Source: Cellulosimicrobium marinum (lineage in GTDB: Bacteria > Actinomycetota > Actinomycetes > Actinomycetales > Cellulomonadaceae). Taken from it: 64,000 nucleotides of DNA. The notes beneath the pieces were generated by a model, which worked only from the letters and a program-made list of their open reading frames with translations, was not told the origin of the DNA and searched no databases. Each line of letters starts with the position of its first letter. Positions within the stretch are counted from its first letter, which is position 1. Below, one piece after another: positions 26,908 through 36,226 of this stretch. The stretch covers positions 162,281 through 226,280 of the forward strand of contig NZ_JAJBZH010000006.1 of assembly GCF_020551945.1 (NCBI RefSeq), given 5' to 3'. Both the position numbers and the translations under genes were made by a program.

Positions 26908-29361
26908 TCAGCGCACGCCGAGCACGAACGGGTGCACGGCCTCGGCCCCGGCCAGCCGCAGGAGCCGTGCGGCGACGGTGATCGTCCAGCCCGACTCCGT
27001 CCAGTCGTCGACGAGGAGCAGGCGTCGTCCGGCGAGACCGGCGCGCGCGGCGTCGGACAGCTCGAGACGCAGCCGGCCGGTGACCCCCGCGAGACGGGTC
27101 GCCGAGTTCACGTCGTGCCGGCCCGGCTCCTCACGACCCGGCACGGGCCCGATCGCGCCGACGAGGGGGCGGCCGAGGTAGCTCGCGAGACCGTTCGCGA
27201 GGTGGAACGTGAGCTGGGGTCGGGTCACCGAGCGGACGGCCACGACCCCGTCGACCAGCAGCCGGCGCTCCGGGACGGCGGTACCGGGCCCCTGCACCTC
27301 CTGGGCGGTGTCGCCCCCCTCGGGCACGTCGTACAGGTCGGTCCACTCGTCGAGCACGCGCGCCGCGGCGCGGCGGAGCGCGACGGGCGTCTCGCCGTCC
27401 GGGGCACCGGGGGAGAAGAGCTCGCGCAGGGGCCCCGACCAGCCCAGGCCGTCGAGCCGCGCGACCGCACGCCCCGGCTCCGCCTGCTCGTCGGCGGGGA
27501 TGCGGCCGCGCACCTCCACGCCGAGACGGTCCATGCCGCTCGGCCACTGGCGGCGCGCGACGACCTCGACGCCGGGCCGGTCCATGTCGGCGCGGGCCGC
27601 GGCGACGGCGTCGGCGTCCGGCACGGCGGGCAGGGTGACCCCGCCGCACCGGTCGCAGCGCCCGCACTCCCAGCCGGGCTCCAGCTCGGGGTCGTCGAGG
27701 GTGGCGCGCAGGAACGCCATGCGGCACCCGGTCGTCGCCTCGTAGTCGAGCATCGCGCGCTGCTCCGCGGCCCGGGTCTGCTCCACGCGGGCGTAGCGCT
27801 CGGCGTCGTACTCCCACGCCTGGCCCGTCGCCTCCCACCCGCCCTTGACGCGGCGGACCGCGCCGTCGACGTCGAGGACCTTGAGCATCCCCTCGAGGCG
27901 CGACCGCTTGAGGTCGACCTGGGTCTCGAGCTGCGCGACGGACTGGGTGCCGCCGCCGTCGAGCGCGGCGAGGGTCGCGCGCACCTGCGCCTGCGGCGGG
28001 AACGCCGTGGAGGCGAACCACTCCCAGATGCGGCGGTCCTCCTCGCCGGGGAGGAGCACCACGACGGCGGAGTCGACGCCGCGCCCGGCGCGCCCGACCT
28101 GCTGGTAGTACGCGATGGGCGAGCTCGGTGCGCCCAGGTGCACGACGAACGCCAGGTCGGGCTTGTCGAAGCCCATGCCGAGCGCCGACGTCGCGACGAG
28201 CGCCTTGACGCGGTTCTCCTTGAGGTCCTCCTCCAGACGCTCGCGCTCGGCGGGGTCGGTCTGGCCGGTGTAGGCGGCGACGGCGAGCCCTGCCGCACGC
28301 AGCTGGCTCGCGACCTGCTCGGCGGCGGAGACGGTGAGGCAGTAGACGATGCCCGACCCGTCGACGTCCTGCAGCGCCTCGACGAGCCACGCGACGCGCG
28401 ACGGCTGGTCGGGCAGGGGGAGAACGGCGAGGTGGAGCGACTCCCGGTCGAGCCCGCCGCGCAGCACGAGGACCTCGTCGTTCGACGCGGTCCCCGTCCC
28501 GGTCACGGCCTGGGCGCGGACCCCGAGCTGCTCGGCGACGTCGGCGGTGACGCGCGCGTTGGCGGTCGCGGTGGTCGCGAGGACGGGGATGCCGGCCGGA
28601 AGGTCGGCGAGGAGCGTGCGGATGCGGCGGTAGTCGGGCCGGAAGTCGTGGCCCCAGTCGGAGATGCAGTGGGCCTCGTCGACGACGACGAGGCCGGCGT
28701 CGGCGGCGAGCCGCGGCAGCACCTCGTCGCGGAACCCGGGGTTGTTGAGCCGTTCCGGGGAGCAGAGGAGCACGTCGACCTCGCCGGCGGCGATCGCGGC
28801 GTGCACCTCGTCCCACTCGGTGACGTTCGACGAGTTGATGGTCACGGCGCGGATGCCCGCGCGCGCGGCGGCGGCGACCTGGTCGCGCATGAGCGCGAGC
28901 AGCGGCGAGACGATCACGGTGGGCCCGGCGCCGCGGTCGCGCAGGAGGCGGGTCGCGACGAAGTAGACCGCCGACTTGCCCCATCCGGTCCGCTGCACGA
29001 CGAGCGCGCGGCGGCGGAACGCGACGAGCGCCTCGATGGCACGCCACTGGTCGTCGCGCAGGCGGGCGTTCTCGCGACCGACGAGCGCGCGCAGCGCCGT
29101 CTCGGCGTCCTCGCGCAGGGACTCGCCGTCGAGGAGGCCGCGCAGCATCGCGAGCTTCGCGCGACGGACGGCGTCCGCGTCGCCCGACGGACCGGGGGCG
29201 GACGCCGGAGCACCGACCTCGGGCGCGTCGGGCGGCGCGGCAGCCGCGGCGTCGTCGGGAACGGGGTCGGTCGCGGCCCAGGGGTCCCCGCCGGGTTCGT
29301 CCAGCGGCGGCTCGTCGGCCGGGTCGAAGGGCAGGTCCGCGTACGGGTCGGTGGGGCTCAC
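26908..29361 (-). CDS. recQ: RecQ-family DNA helicase with C-terminal phosphoribosyltransferase-like domain
   Basis: 817 residues from a GTG. An acidic Pro/Asp-rich tail (1-60) precedes the SF2 helicase core: Walker A variant RTGWGKS, the DEAH box VVDEAHCISDWGHDFRPDYRR, and motif VI QQVGRAGR. A Cys cluster (GCRMAF to ECGRCDRCGG) matches the RecQ zinc site. The last 90 residues look like a PRPP-binding fold, with LLLVDDWTESGWT at the PRPP loop. RecQ unwinds DNA for repair; the role of the extra domain is unknown. The usual PTGGGKS loop reads RTGWGKS. Confidence 0.9.
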   Translation of the reverse strand: MSPTDPYADLPFDPADEPPLDEPGGDPWAATDPVPDDAAAAAPPDAPEVGAPASAPGPSGDADAVRRAKLAMLRGLLDGESLREDAETALRALVGRENARLRDDQWRAIEALVAFRRRALVVQRTGWGKSAVYFVATRLLRDRGAGPTVIVSPLLALMRDQVAAAARAGIRAVTINSSNVTEWDEVHAAIAAGEVDVLLCSPERLNNPGFRDEVLPRLAADAGLVVVDEAHCISDWGHDFRPDYRRIRTLLADLPAGIPVLATTATANARVTADVAEQLGVRAQAVTGTGTASNDEVLVLRGGLDRESLHLAVLPLPDQPSRVAWLVEALQDVDGSGIVYCLTVSAAEQVASQLRAAGLAVAAYTGQTDPAERERLEEDLKENRVKALVATSALGMGFDKPDLAFVVHLGAPSSPIAYYQQVGRAGRGVDSAVVVLLPGEEDRRIWEWFASTAFPPQAQVRATLAALDGGGTQSVAQLETQVDLKRSRLEGMLKVLDVDGAVRRVKGGWEATGQAWEYDAERYARVEQTRAAEQRAMLDYEATTGCRMAFLRATLDDPELEPGWECGRCDRCGGVTLPAVPDADAVAAARADMDRPGVEVVARRQWPSGMDRLGVEVRGRIPADEQAEPGRAVARLDGLGWSGPLRELFSPGAPDGETPVALRRAAARVLDEWTDLYDVPEGGDTAQEVQGPGTAVPERRLLVDGVVAVRSVTRPQLTFHLANGLASYLGRPLVGAIGPVPGREEPGRHDVNSATRLAGVTGRLRLELSDAARAGLAGRRLLLVDDWTESGWTITVAARLLRLAGAEAVHPFVLGVR

Positions 29362-29393
29362 CCGCCCGATCGTAGGCGCACCCGCCCGTACGG

Positions 29394-29429
29394 GGGCCCG
29401 GTCGTCCCCAGGTGGGGACGACCGGGCCC
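29394..29429. terminator. Perfect 16-bp hairpin between adh and recQ
   Basis: Arms 29394-29409 and 29414-29429 are exact complements around AGGT. This ends transcription of the minus-strand alcohol dehydrogenase gene before recQ. It has no U-tract. Confidence 0.8.
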
Positions 29430-29440
29430 GGGTGCGGGTG

Positions 29441-30472
29441 TCAGCCGCGCATGTCCATCACGACACGGCCGTCGATCGCGCCGGCCTCCATCTCCCCGAA
29501 GATGTCGTTGATGTCGTCGAGGGGGCGCACCGTGTACGTCGGCGTGACCTTGCCGCGGGCGAAGAAGTCGAGGGCCTCCGCCATGTCCTTGCGCGTCCCG
29601 ACGATCGAGCCGCGCACCGTCAGCCCGAAGAGCACCGTCGTGAAGATGTCGAGCGGGAACTTCTCCGGCGGCAGACCGACGAGGGACACGGTGCCGCCGC
29701 GCCGCAGCGCACCGACGGCCTGGGGGAAGGCGTGGGCGTTGACCGCGGTGACGAGCGCACCGTGCACCCCGCCGCCGGTCTTCTCCTGGAGCTCCGCCGC
29801 GGCGTCGGCGGACGTCGCCGCGTTGACGGTCACCTCCGCGCCGTGCGTGCGGGCCAGCTCGAGCTTGGCGTCGTCGACGTCGACCGCCGCGACCCGGCGC
29901 CCCATCGCCACGGCGTACTGCACCGCGATGTGGCCGAGGCCGCCGATCCCGGAGATCAGCACCCACTCGCCCGGCTTCGTGTCGGTGACCTTGAGACCCT
30001 TGTACACGGTGACGCCGGCGCACAGGATCGGGCCGACCGCGGACTCGTCGACGCCGTCCGGGACCACCGGGCAGTAGCGGGAGTCGACGAGCATGTACTG
30101 GCCGAACGACCCGTCGACCGAGTAGCCGCCGTTCTTCTGGTTCGGGCACAGGGTCTCCCAGCCCGTCTCGCAGTACTCGCACTCGCCGCACGCGCTCCAC
30201 AGCCACGCGTTGCCGACGAGGTCGCCCTCCGTGACGCGCGTCACCTGGTCGCCCACGGCCACGACCCGCCCGACGCCCTCGTGCCCGGGCACGAACGGCG
30301 GGCTCGGCTTGACGGGCCAGTCGCCGTGCGCGGCGTGCAGGTCCGTGTGGCACACGCCCGTGTAGTCGACCTTGACGAGCGCCTCGTGCGGGCCGGGGGC
30401 CGGCACGTCGATCTCGTCGACGGACAGCGGGCGGGTGAAGTCGTGGACGACGGCGGCACGCATGGTGGTCAT
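29441..30472 (-). CDS. adhP: Zinc-dependent alcohol dehydrogenase, AdhP/AdhA type
   Basis: 343 residues from the ATG at 30472, which has GAGGAGA 5 nt upstream; the frame is open further up, but those codons are not ADH-like. It interconverts alcohols and aldehydes with NAD. Visible are the catalytic-zinc Cys in GVCHTDLHAAHGDWP, GHEGVGRVVAVG, the structural zinc cluster CGECEYCETGWETLC, and the Rossmann loop GIGGLGHIAVQYA. Family members often prefer ethanol. It is monocistronic, between a strong terminator and its own upstream region. Confidence 0.92.
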   Translation of the reverse strand: MTTMRAAVVHDFTRPLSVDEIDVPAPGPHEALVKVDYTGVCHTDLHAAHGDWPVKPSPPFVPGHEGVGRVVAVGDQVTRVTEGDLVGNAWLWSACGECEYCETGWETLCPNQKNGGYSVDGSFGQYMLVDSRYCPVVPDGVDESAVGPILCAGVTVYKGLKVTDTKPGEWVLISGIGGLGHIAVQYAVAMGRRVAAVDVDDAKLELARTHGAEVTVNAATSADAAAELQEKTGGGVHGALVTAVNAHAFPQAVGALRRGGTVSLVGLPPEKFPLDIFTTVLFGLTVRGSIVGTRKDMAEALDFFARGKVTPTYTVRPLDDINDIFGEMEAGAIDGRVVMDMRG

Positions 30473-30578
30473 CGCGTTCTCCTCGATCCTGGGTCGGTGA
30501 TGGTGTCCTGCTCTCGACGCTACGCGCGCCGGGGTGCGCCGTCGCGGGGTACGGACGGATCGATGACCTTTCGATGAC

Positions 30579-31004
30579 TCACGGCGCACCCGCCCGGGAC
30601 CTTCGTCTCTCGACGAGCAGGACGAGCGTCCCGCCGACGACCGCGACCCACTCGCTCACGGCGGCCAGGACCTGCTGGGTTCCGCCGACGGACTCGTTCA
30701 CGCCGAAGAACCCCACGGTCGTCGAGAGGTAGAACGCCGCGAGGGTGAGGGCGCCGAAGCCGATCGCGCCGAGCACCGGCAGCCAGTGGCGCCAGACCAG
30801 CACCAGGATCCCCAGCGCGAGGCCCGCGACGGCGTTGAGGAGGAACAGCGGCCCGACCACCTCGATGTCGTCGTAGCCCTCGGCGTAGAGCACCAGGTGG
30901 ACGTCGGCGGACAGGAGGAGGCCTGCGGCTGTCAGCCCGCGCAGGGTCCACGCGCCACGGGAACGCGGTCCGGGCGGGGGAGGGCCCGGTGGGGACGAGG
31001 TCAT
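30579..31004 (-). CDS. Small integral membrane protein, function unknown
   Basis: 141 residues, ATG with GGAGGC upstream. A Pro-rich cytoplasmic start is followed by four predicted TM helices (about 21-40, 46-69, 73-95, 110-130) and a short basic C-terminus. The sequence LNAVAGLALGILVLVWR resembles four-TM actinobacterial membrane proteins of unknown function, but I cannot name the family firmly. It is divergent from the Rieske gene across a 183-bp region holding a perfect palindrome. Confidence 0.75.
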   Translation of the reverse strand: MTSSPPGPPPPGPRSRGAWTLRGLTAAGLLLSADVHLVLYAEGYDDIEVVGPLFLLNAVAGLALGILVLVWRHWLPVLGAIGFGALTLAAFYLSTTVGFFGVNESVGGTQQVLAAVSEWVAVVGGTLVLLVERRRSRAGAP

Positions 31005-31101
31005 CGGTGCCTCCAGGCACGTACGCCGTCACGTCCGGTCGGGGTCGGACGACGCCGTCCGCCCGGTGCCGGCCCGGGGCGCGCGACCCGGGCCCCGGTG
31101 C

Positions 31102-31111
31102 TTCAATTGAA
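31102..31111. promoter_or_regulatory. TTCAATTGAA palindrome between divergent genes
   Basis: A perfect 10-bp AT-rich palindrome stands in very GC-rich DNA between the membrane-protein gene (minus) and the Rieske gene (plus). Its shape is that of an operator for a dimeric winged-helix regulator such as MarR; no regulator gene is adjacent. Confidence 0.45.
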
Positions 31112-31187
31112 CCGCCGTCGGGTGCGGACCGCGCGCCGGCGGCCCGGGGGCGGGCCCCGGTCGTCGACGGCGTCGGAGGCGGAGAGC

Positions 31188-31664
31188 ATGGGCGCACCCC
31201 GGATCACGGACGGGTCGCAGAGGTACGGCACGACCCGCCGCGCGGTGCTCGCCGGGTCCGGCGCGGGCGCGGCGCTCGCGGTCCTCGCCGCGTGCGGCGG
31301 GGACCCGCCGTCGGGCACCGGCGACCCGGACCGGTCCGCGGGCACGCCCGGTGACGAGGTCGCCGTCGAGCCCGGCCAGGTGCTCGCCCGGGCCGACGAC
31401 GTCCCGGTCGGCGGTGCGCTCGGCGTCACCGTGGGCGGCGCGCAGCTCCTCGTCACCCAGCCCCAGGAGGGCACGTACGCGGCGTTCAGCGCGATCTGCA
31501 CGCACCAGGCGTGCGTCGTCGCGTCGGGCGACGGGGACCTGCGCTGCCCGTGCCACGCCTCGAGCTACGACCTCGCGACGGGCGAGGTGCTCGGCGGCCC
31601 CGCGCCCTCGCCGCTGCCCGAGGTGCCCGTGACGGTCGCCGAGGGCAAGATCACCGCGTCCTGA
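31188..31664 (+). CDS. Rieske [2Fe-2S] protein with Tat/lipoprotein-type signal
   Basis: 158 residues, ATG after GGAGGCGGAG. The N-terminus TTRRAVLAGSGAGAALAVLAAC combines a twin-arginine (Arg17-Arg18) with a lipobox ending at Cys36, so export folded via Tat and lipid anchoring are likely. The Rieske domain has ligands Cys104, His106, Cys120 and His123 and the disulfide pair Cys109/Cys122 (CTHQAC, CPCHASSYD). Cluster insertion before export explains Tat use. No cytochrome bc genes are nearby, so it is probably a stand-alone electron carrier; partner unknown. Confidence 0.9.
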   Translation: MGAPRITDGSQRYGTTRRAVLAGSGAGAALAVLAACGGDPPSGTGDPDRSAGTPGDEVAVEPGQVLARADDVPVGGALGVTVGGAQLLVTQPQEGTYAAFSAICTHQACVVASGDGDLRCPCHASSYDLATGEVLGGPAPSPLPEVPVTVAEGKITAS

Positions 31665-31704
31665 CCGGGTGCCGGACGGCACGACCTCCGTCGCCCGGGG
31701 TTCG

Positions 31705-31719
31705 TAGACTGTGCGGGTG
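31705..31719 (+). promoter_or_regulatory. Leaderless-type promoter of the hisC operon
   Basis: TAGACT (31705-31710), 6 nt, then GTG 31717. The spacing decides for this GTG over another in-frame GTG at 31711. Confidence 0.6.
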
Positions 31720-32877
31720 ACCCCACCCACCCTCGCCGGGACGTCCGGGCTGCCGCTGCGCCCGGAGCTCGCGGGCATCGAGCCCTACGGCGCCCCGCAG
31801 CTCGACGTGCCGGTCCTGCTCAACGTCAACGAGAACCCCTACGCGCCGGGGCCGGCCGTCGTCGAGACGATCGCCGAGCACGTGCGGGAGGCCGCCGGCG
31901 GCCTCAACCGCTACCCCGACCGCGACTTCGACGCGCTGCGCGCCGACCTCGCCGCCTACCTGCTCACCGAGGCCGGGGTGCACCGCGACGCCGACCAGGT
32001 GTGGGCGGCGAACGGGTCCAACGAGATCATGCTGCACGTGCTCCAGGCCTTCGGGGGTCCCGGGCGCACCGCGGTCTCGTTCGCGCCGACGTACTCGATG
32101 TACCCCGAGTACGCGCGGGACACGCACACCGCGTGGGTCGTGGGCCGCCGCGCCGAGGACTTCACGCTCGACCCCGACCACGCGCGGGAGGTGGTCACGC
32201 GCGAGCAGCCGTCGGTCGTCCTGCTCGCCAGCCCCAACAACCCGACCGGCACGGCCCTGCCCGCCGCGACGGTCGAGGCGGTCTGCGAGGCGGCCCTCGC
32301 GGTCCGGGTGCCCACCGCGGCGGGCCCGGCGCCCGCCGTCGTCGTCGTCGACGAGGCGTACGGGGAGTTCCGCCGGAGCGGGACGCCGTCCGCGCTCGAG
32401 CTGCTCGACCGGTACCCGAACCTCGCCGTGACGCGCACGATGTCCAAGGCGTTCGCCCTCGCCGGGGCGCGCGTGGGATATCTCACCGCCTCGCGCGAGC
32501 TCGTCGACGCGCTGCGCGTCGTGCGCCTGCCCTACCACCTGTCGGCCGTCACGCAGGCGGTCGCGCGGGGCGCGCTCGCCCACTCTGCCGAGCTGCTGTC
32601 CCAGGTCGACGCGCTGCGCACCGAGCGCGACGCGACCGTCGCGTGGCTGCGCTCGCTGCGCCACCCGGACGGCCGCCCGCTCGACGTCGCCGACTCCGAC
32701 GCGAACTTCGTGCTGTTCGGCACCTTCGCCGACCGGCACGCGGTCTGGGCCGGCCTGTTGGAGCGGGGCGTGCTCATCCGCGAGACTGGACCCGACGGTT
32801 GGTTGCGGGTGTCGATCGGCACCCCCGAGGAGATGAGGGCGTTCCGCGACGCCCTCGTGGAGGTGGCAGGACTGTGA
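31717..32877 (+). CDS. hisC: Histidinol-phosphate aminotransferase HisC
   Basis: 386 residues. This PLP enzyme converts imidazole-acetol phosphate to histidinol phosphate. It has fold-type I aminotransferase features: [11 protein letters not shown] near residue 28, the [20 protein letters not shown] substrate region, [19 protein letters not shown], and the PLP Lys244 in [15 protein letters not shown]. It is the first gene of a tightly packed his operon; hisB overlaps by GTGA. Confidence 0.95.
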   Translation: MTPPTLAGTSGLPLRPELAGIEPYGAPQLDVPVLLNVNENPYAPGPAVVETIAEHVREAAGGLNRYPDRDFDALRADLAAYLLTEAGVHRDADQVWAANGSNEIMLHVLQAFGGPGRTAVSFAPTYSMYPEYARDTHTAWVVGRRAEDFTLDPDHAREVVTREQPSVVLLASPNNPTGTALPAATVEAVCEAALAVRVPTAAGPAPAVVVVDEAYGEFRRSGTPSALELLDRYPNLAVTRTMSKAFALAGARVGYLTASRELVDALRVVRLPYHLSAVTQAVARGALAHSAELLSQVDALRTERDATVAWLRSLRHPDGRPLDVADSDANFVLFGTFADRHAVWAGLLERGVLIRETGPDGWLRVSIGTPEEMRAFRDALVEVAGL

Positions 32878-33473
32878 AGCGCACCGCGCGCATCGAGCGC
32901 GCGACGTCCGAGTCGAGCGTGCTCGTCGAGCTCGACCTCGACGGGACGGGGGTCACCGAGATCTCGACGACCGTCCCGTTCTACGACCACATGCTCACCG
33001 CCCTGGGGAAGCACTCGCTCATCGACCTGCGGGTCGAGGCGACCGGGGACACCCACATCGACGCGCACCACACCGTCGAGGACGTCGCGATCACGATCGG
33101 CGAGGCGCTGCGCGTCGCGCTCGGCGACAAGCGCGGCATCTCCCGCTTCGGCGACGCGACCGTGCCCCTCGACGAGGCGCTCGCGCTCGCCGTCGTCGAC
33201 GTGTCGGGCCGGCCGTACCTCGTGCACTCCGGCGAGCCGGAGGGGCAGGAGTACCACCTGATCGGCGGACACTTCACCGGGTCCCTCACGCGCCACGTGC
33301 TCGAGTCGATCGCGCACCACGCGGGCATCTGCCTCCACGTGCGCGTGCTCGCCGGTCGCGACCCGCACCACGTCGTGGAGGCGCAGTTCAAGGCGCTCGC
33401 CCGTGCGCTGCGCGCCGCCGTCGCCCCCGACCCCCGCGTCGAGGGCATCCCGTCGACCAAGGGGGCCCTGTGA
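32874..33473 (+). CDS. hisB: Imidazoleglycerol-phosphate dehydratase HisB
   Basis: 199 residues, the monofunctional form without a phosphatase domain. It dehydrates IGP to imidazole-acetol phosphate using two Mn ions. Metal-binding His clusters are visible: [27 protein letters not shown] and [12 protein letters not shown], plus [23 protein letters not shown] overlaps join it to hisC and to the following hypothetical gene. Confidence 0.96.
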   Translation: MKRTARIERATSESSVLVELDLDGTGVTEISTTVPFYDHMLTALGKHSLIDLRVEATGDTHIDAHHTVEDVAITIGEALRVALGDKRGISRFGDATVPLDEALALAVVDVSGRPYLVHSGEPEGQEYHLIGGHFTGSLTRHVLESIAHHAGICLHVRVLAGRDPHHVVEAQFKALARALRAAVAPDPRVEGIPSTKGAL

Positions 33474-34003
33474 GCACCGACCCTGCGCCGACGCCCCCGT
33501 CGGACGACGACCTGCCCGCCCTCGACGGCGTCGAGATCCCGGACGACCTCTCCGGCCTGACGTCGGGCTCCGCGCCGGAGCTCGTGGCGCTCGTCACCCA
33601 GATCGCGGGCGCCGAGCCGCTCGCGGCGGCGTGCTCCCTCGCCCAGGTCGAGGCGGACGTCGTCGCGACGGACGTCGGTGCCGTCGCCGTCCTGCGCGAC
33701 CGCGCCGGGGACGCCCCCGCGCACGCCGCGGCCGCCCTGACGACCCTCGTCAAGGGCGTCCCGCTCATCCTCGTCGAGCGCCGGGGCGAGCAGCTGTCGA
33801 TGCGCCGGTGGGCCGACGGCGCGGAGGGCGACGTGCTCGCCCCCGGGCTCGTGCTGGGCGGTGCGCCCGAGGAGCTCGAGGACCTGCTCGTCGGCACGAC
33901 GGCGCTCACCGACCTCCCGGGCGTCGTCGCGAGCACGTCGATCTCGCGCTGGAAGGCGATGCGCCTGCTCACCTCGGCCGCCCGACGGGCGCGCAAGCAG
34001 TGA
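33470..34003 (+). CDS. Conserved hypothetical protein inside the his operon
   Basis: 177 residues, GTG in a GTGA overlap with hisB, and itself overlapped by hisH. An acidic Pro/Asp-rich N-terminus (1-35) is followed by a compact region with alternating strands and helices ([46 protein letters not shown]) and a basic C-terminal helix ending RRARKQ. No catalytic motif or TM segment is recognisable. Overlaps on both sides mean coordinated translation with hisB and hisH, so a role tied to histidine synthesis or its regulation is conceivable but unproven. Confidence 0.8.
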   Translation: MSTDPAPTPPSDDDLPALDGVEIPDDLSGLTSGSAPELVALVTQIAGAEPLAAACSLAQVEADVVATDVGAVAVLRDRAGDAPAHAAAALTTLVKGVPLILVERRGEQLSMRRWADGAEGDVLAPGLVLGGAPEELEDLLVGTTALTDLPGVVASTSISRWKAMRLLTSAARRARKQ

Positions 34004-34650
34004 GCGCCGCCCGACCCGCCGTCGTCGTGCTCGACTACGGCTTCGGCAACGTCCGGTCCGCGGTCCGCGCGCTCGAGCGCGTGGGCGCCGACGTCGAGCT
34101 CACCGCCGACCGGTCGCGCGCCCAGGAGGCGGACGGCCTCGTCGTGCCGGGCGTCGGCGCGTTCGCCGCCGTCATGCAGGGACTGACCTCCGTGCGCGGG
34201 CACGAGGTCGTCGGCCGGCGCCTCGCCGGCGGTCGCCCCGTGCTCGGCATCTGCGTCGGCATGCAGGTCATGTTCGCCGAGGGCGACGAGCACGGCACCC
34301 GCACGGACGGGCTGGGCGAGTGGCCGGGGCTCGTGGACCGGCTCGAGGCCGAGGTCGTGCCCCACATGGGCTGGGACACGGTCGACGTCCCCGAGGGCAG
34401 CACCCTGTTCCGCGGCGTCGAGGACGAGCGGTTCTACTTCGTGCACTCCTACGCCGCGCGCTCGTTCACGCTCGGTGACGACCTGCCCGCCGACTCGCCG
34501 ATCCGGCGCCCGCTCGTCACGTGGTCCGACCACGGCGGACGGTTCGTCGCGGCCGTGGAGAACGGGCCGCTGAGCGCCACGCAGTTCCACCCCGAGAAGT
34601 CCGGCGACGCCGGCGCCACCCTGCTCGAGAACTGGGTCCGCTCGCTCTGA
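34000..34650 (+). CDS. hisH: IGP synthase glutaminase subunit HisH
   Basis: 216 residues. HisH hydrolyses glutamine and channels ammonia to HisF for IGP synthesis. The class I amidotransferase triad is present: Cys85 in [11 protein letters not shown], and His and Glu in FHPEKS, with the oxyanion region PGVGAF upstream and HMGWDTV in the middle. hisF is not in the window, so the partner is encoded elsewhere. The GTG start overlaps the hypothetical gene. An 80-bp gap precedes priA. Confidence 0.95.
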   Translation: MSAARPAVVVLDYGFGNVRSAVRALERVGADVELTADRSRAQEADGLVVPGVGAFAAVMQGLTSVRGHEVVGRRLAGGRPVLGICVGMQVMFAEGDEHGTRTDGLGEWPGLVDRLEAEVVPHMGWDTVDVPEGSTLFRGVEDERFYFVHSYAARSFTLGDDLPADSPIRRPLVTWSDHGGRFVAAVENGPLSATQFHPEKSGDAGATLLENWVRSL

Positions 34651-34730
34651 CCCGTTGCCGGCGCGCCGCACGTCCGCCGCGACCGCACCCCACCCGCGCG
34701 GGCGACCGCGCACGACCGATGGAGAACCTC

Positions 34731-35462
34731 GTGACCGACCGCCTCGTGCTGCTCCCCGCCGTCGACGTCGCCGACGGCCAGGCCGTCCGCCTCGTCCAGG
34801 GCGAGGCGGGCTCCGAGACCTCGTACGGCGACCCGCTCGCCGCGGCCCTCGACTGGCAGTCCGGCGGGGCGGAGTGGATCCACCTCGTCGACCTCGACGC
34901 GGCGTTCGGGCGCGGCTCCAACGCGGACCTGCTCGCCGACGTCGTCGGCCGGCTCGACGTGCAGGTGGAGCTCTCCGGCGGGATCCGCGACGACGCGTCG
35001 CTCGACCGTGCGCTCGCCACGGGCGCGCGCCGCGTCAACCTCGGCACGGCCGCCCTGGAGAACCCGGACTGGACCGCCAAGGTCATCGCCGAGCACGGCG
35101 ACAAGGTGGCCGTCGGGCTGGACGTGCGCGGGACGACCCTGGCCGCCCGCGGCTGGACCCAGGAGGGCGGCGACCTGTGGGAGGTGCTCGACCGCCTCGA
35201 GTCCGCGGGCTGCTCGCGCTACGTCGTCACGGACGTCACGAAGGACGGGACGCTGCGCGGCCCGAACCTCGACCTCCTGCGCGACGTCGCGGCGCGGACC
35301 GACGCCCCCGTCGTCGCGTCGGGCGGCATCTCGAGCCTGGCGGACCTCGAGGCACTGCGCGGGCTCGTCCCGGCGGGCGTCGAGGGCGCGATCGTCGGCA
35401 AGGCGCTCTACGCCGGGGCCTTCACGCTTCCCCAGGCGCTCGACGTCGCAGGGCGCCCGTGA
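34731..35462 (+). CDS. priA: Phosphoribosyl isomerase A (HisA/PriA)
   Basis: 243 residues from the GTG at 34731, preceded by GGAGA 6 nt upstream; an ATG at 34719 would add four residues. The beta/alpha barrel carries [19 protein letters not shown] with the catalytic Asp, [28 protein letters not shown] with the second Asp, and [12 protein letters not shown]. In actinobacteria this protein often serves both histidine (HisA) and tryptophan (TrpF) synthesis. Whether it is bifunctional here depends on absence of trpF elsewhere. The SseB gene overlaps by GTGA. Confidence 0.93.
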   Translation: MTDRLVLLPAVDVADGQAVRLVQGEAGSETSYGDPLAAALDWQSGGAEWIHLVDLDAAFGRGSNADLLADVVGRLDVQVELSGGIRDDASLDRALATGARRVNLGTAALENPDWTAKVIAEHGDKVAVGLDVRGTTLAARGWTQEGGDLWEVLDRLESAGCSRYVVTDVTKDGTLRGPNLDLLRDVAARTDAPVVASGGISSLADLEALRGLVPAGVEGAIVGKALYAGAFTLPQALDVAGRP

Positions 35463-36208
35463 CGGGCGACGGCGGGCAGGTCGGGGGCGGGGGCAAGGCG
35501 CTGCCGCCCTCGTCCGGGTTCTCGGGCGACGACGGGTCGGCGGACCCCGCGCTCGCGGCGACGCTCACCGCGTTCCACGCCGGCCAGGCGCCCCTGCGGG
35601 ACGTGGTGAGCCGGCTCGCCGCGACCCGGGTGCTGGTCCCGATCCTCGCCGAGCTGGAGGCCGCCGAGGAGGGGGAGCACGGGCACACGGTCGACAAGGA
35701 GGCGTCGGCGGGCGTCGTCGCCCTCCAGGCCCCCGACGGCCGGCGCGCGCTGCCCGTCTTCACCTCGGTCGCCGCCATGGCCGCGTGGCGGGCCGACGCC
35801 CGGCCCGTCCCCGTGGACGCCCGGCGTGCCGCGCTGTCCGCGGTCAGCGAGGACTGGGCCCTGCTCGTGGTCGACCCCGCGGGCCCGGTCACCGCGCTCG
35901 TCCCGCGGCCCGCGGTCTGGGCTCTCGCCCAGGGCGAGGAGTGGCACCCGGCCGTGGTCGACGGCACGGTCGACGACGCCGTCCAACAGGCCGTCACCGC
36001 GGCGGTGACCGGCGTGCCGCACGTCGCCCGCGGCTGGGCCGAGCCCGGCCGCCGGGCCGAGGTCGCCGTCGTGCTGCGGATCGACCCGGGGCTCGACCGC
36101 GCCGGGCTCGACGCGGTCCTCGCACAGGTCAACGCCGCGCTCGCGGCCGACGACGTCATCTCCGGACGTGTCGACGGCCTCGAGCTGCGGATCGGTCGCG
36201 CGGGCTGA
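35459..36208 (+). CDS. SseB-family protein
   Basis: 249 residues, GTG overlapping priA. An SseB N-terminal domain spans about 25-140 ([38 protein letters not shown]), followed by a second alpha/beta region ending [11 protein letters not shown]. SseB-like proteins have no established enzymatic role. Placement at the end of a his operon is common in actinobacteria. The first 30 residues are Gly/Pro-rich. Confidence 0.8.
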   Translation: MTGDGGQVGGGGKALPPSSGFSGDDGSADPALAATLTAFHAGQAPLRDVVSRLAATRVLVPILAELEAAEEGEHGHTVDKEASAGVVALQAPDGRRALPVFTSVAAMAAWRADARPVPVDARRAALSAVSEDWALLVVDPAGPVTALVPRPAVWALAQGEEWHPAVVDGTVDDAVQQAVTAAVTGVPHVARGWAEPGRRAEVAVVLRIDPGLDRAGLDAVLAQVNAALAADDVISGRVDGLELRIGRAG

Positions 36209-36226
36209 CGCGGCCGGGCGACCGTC

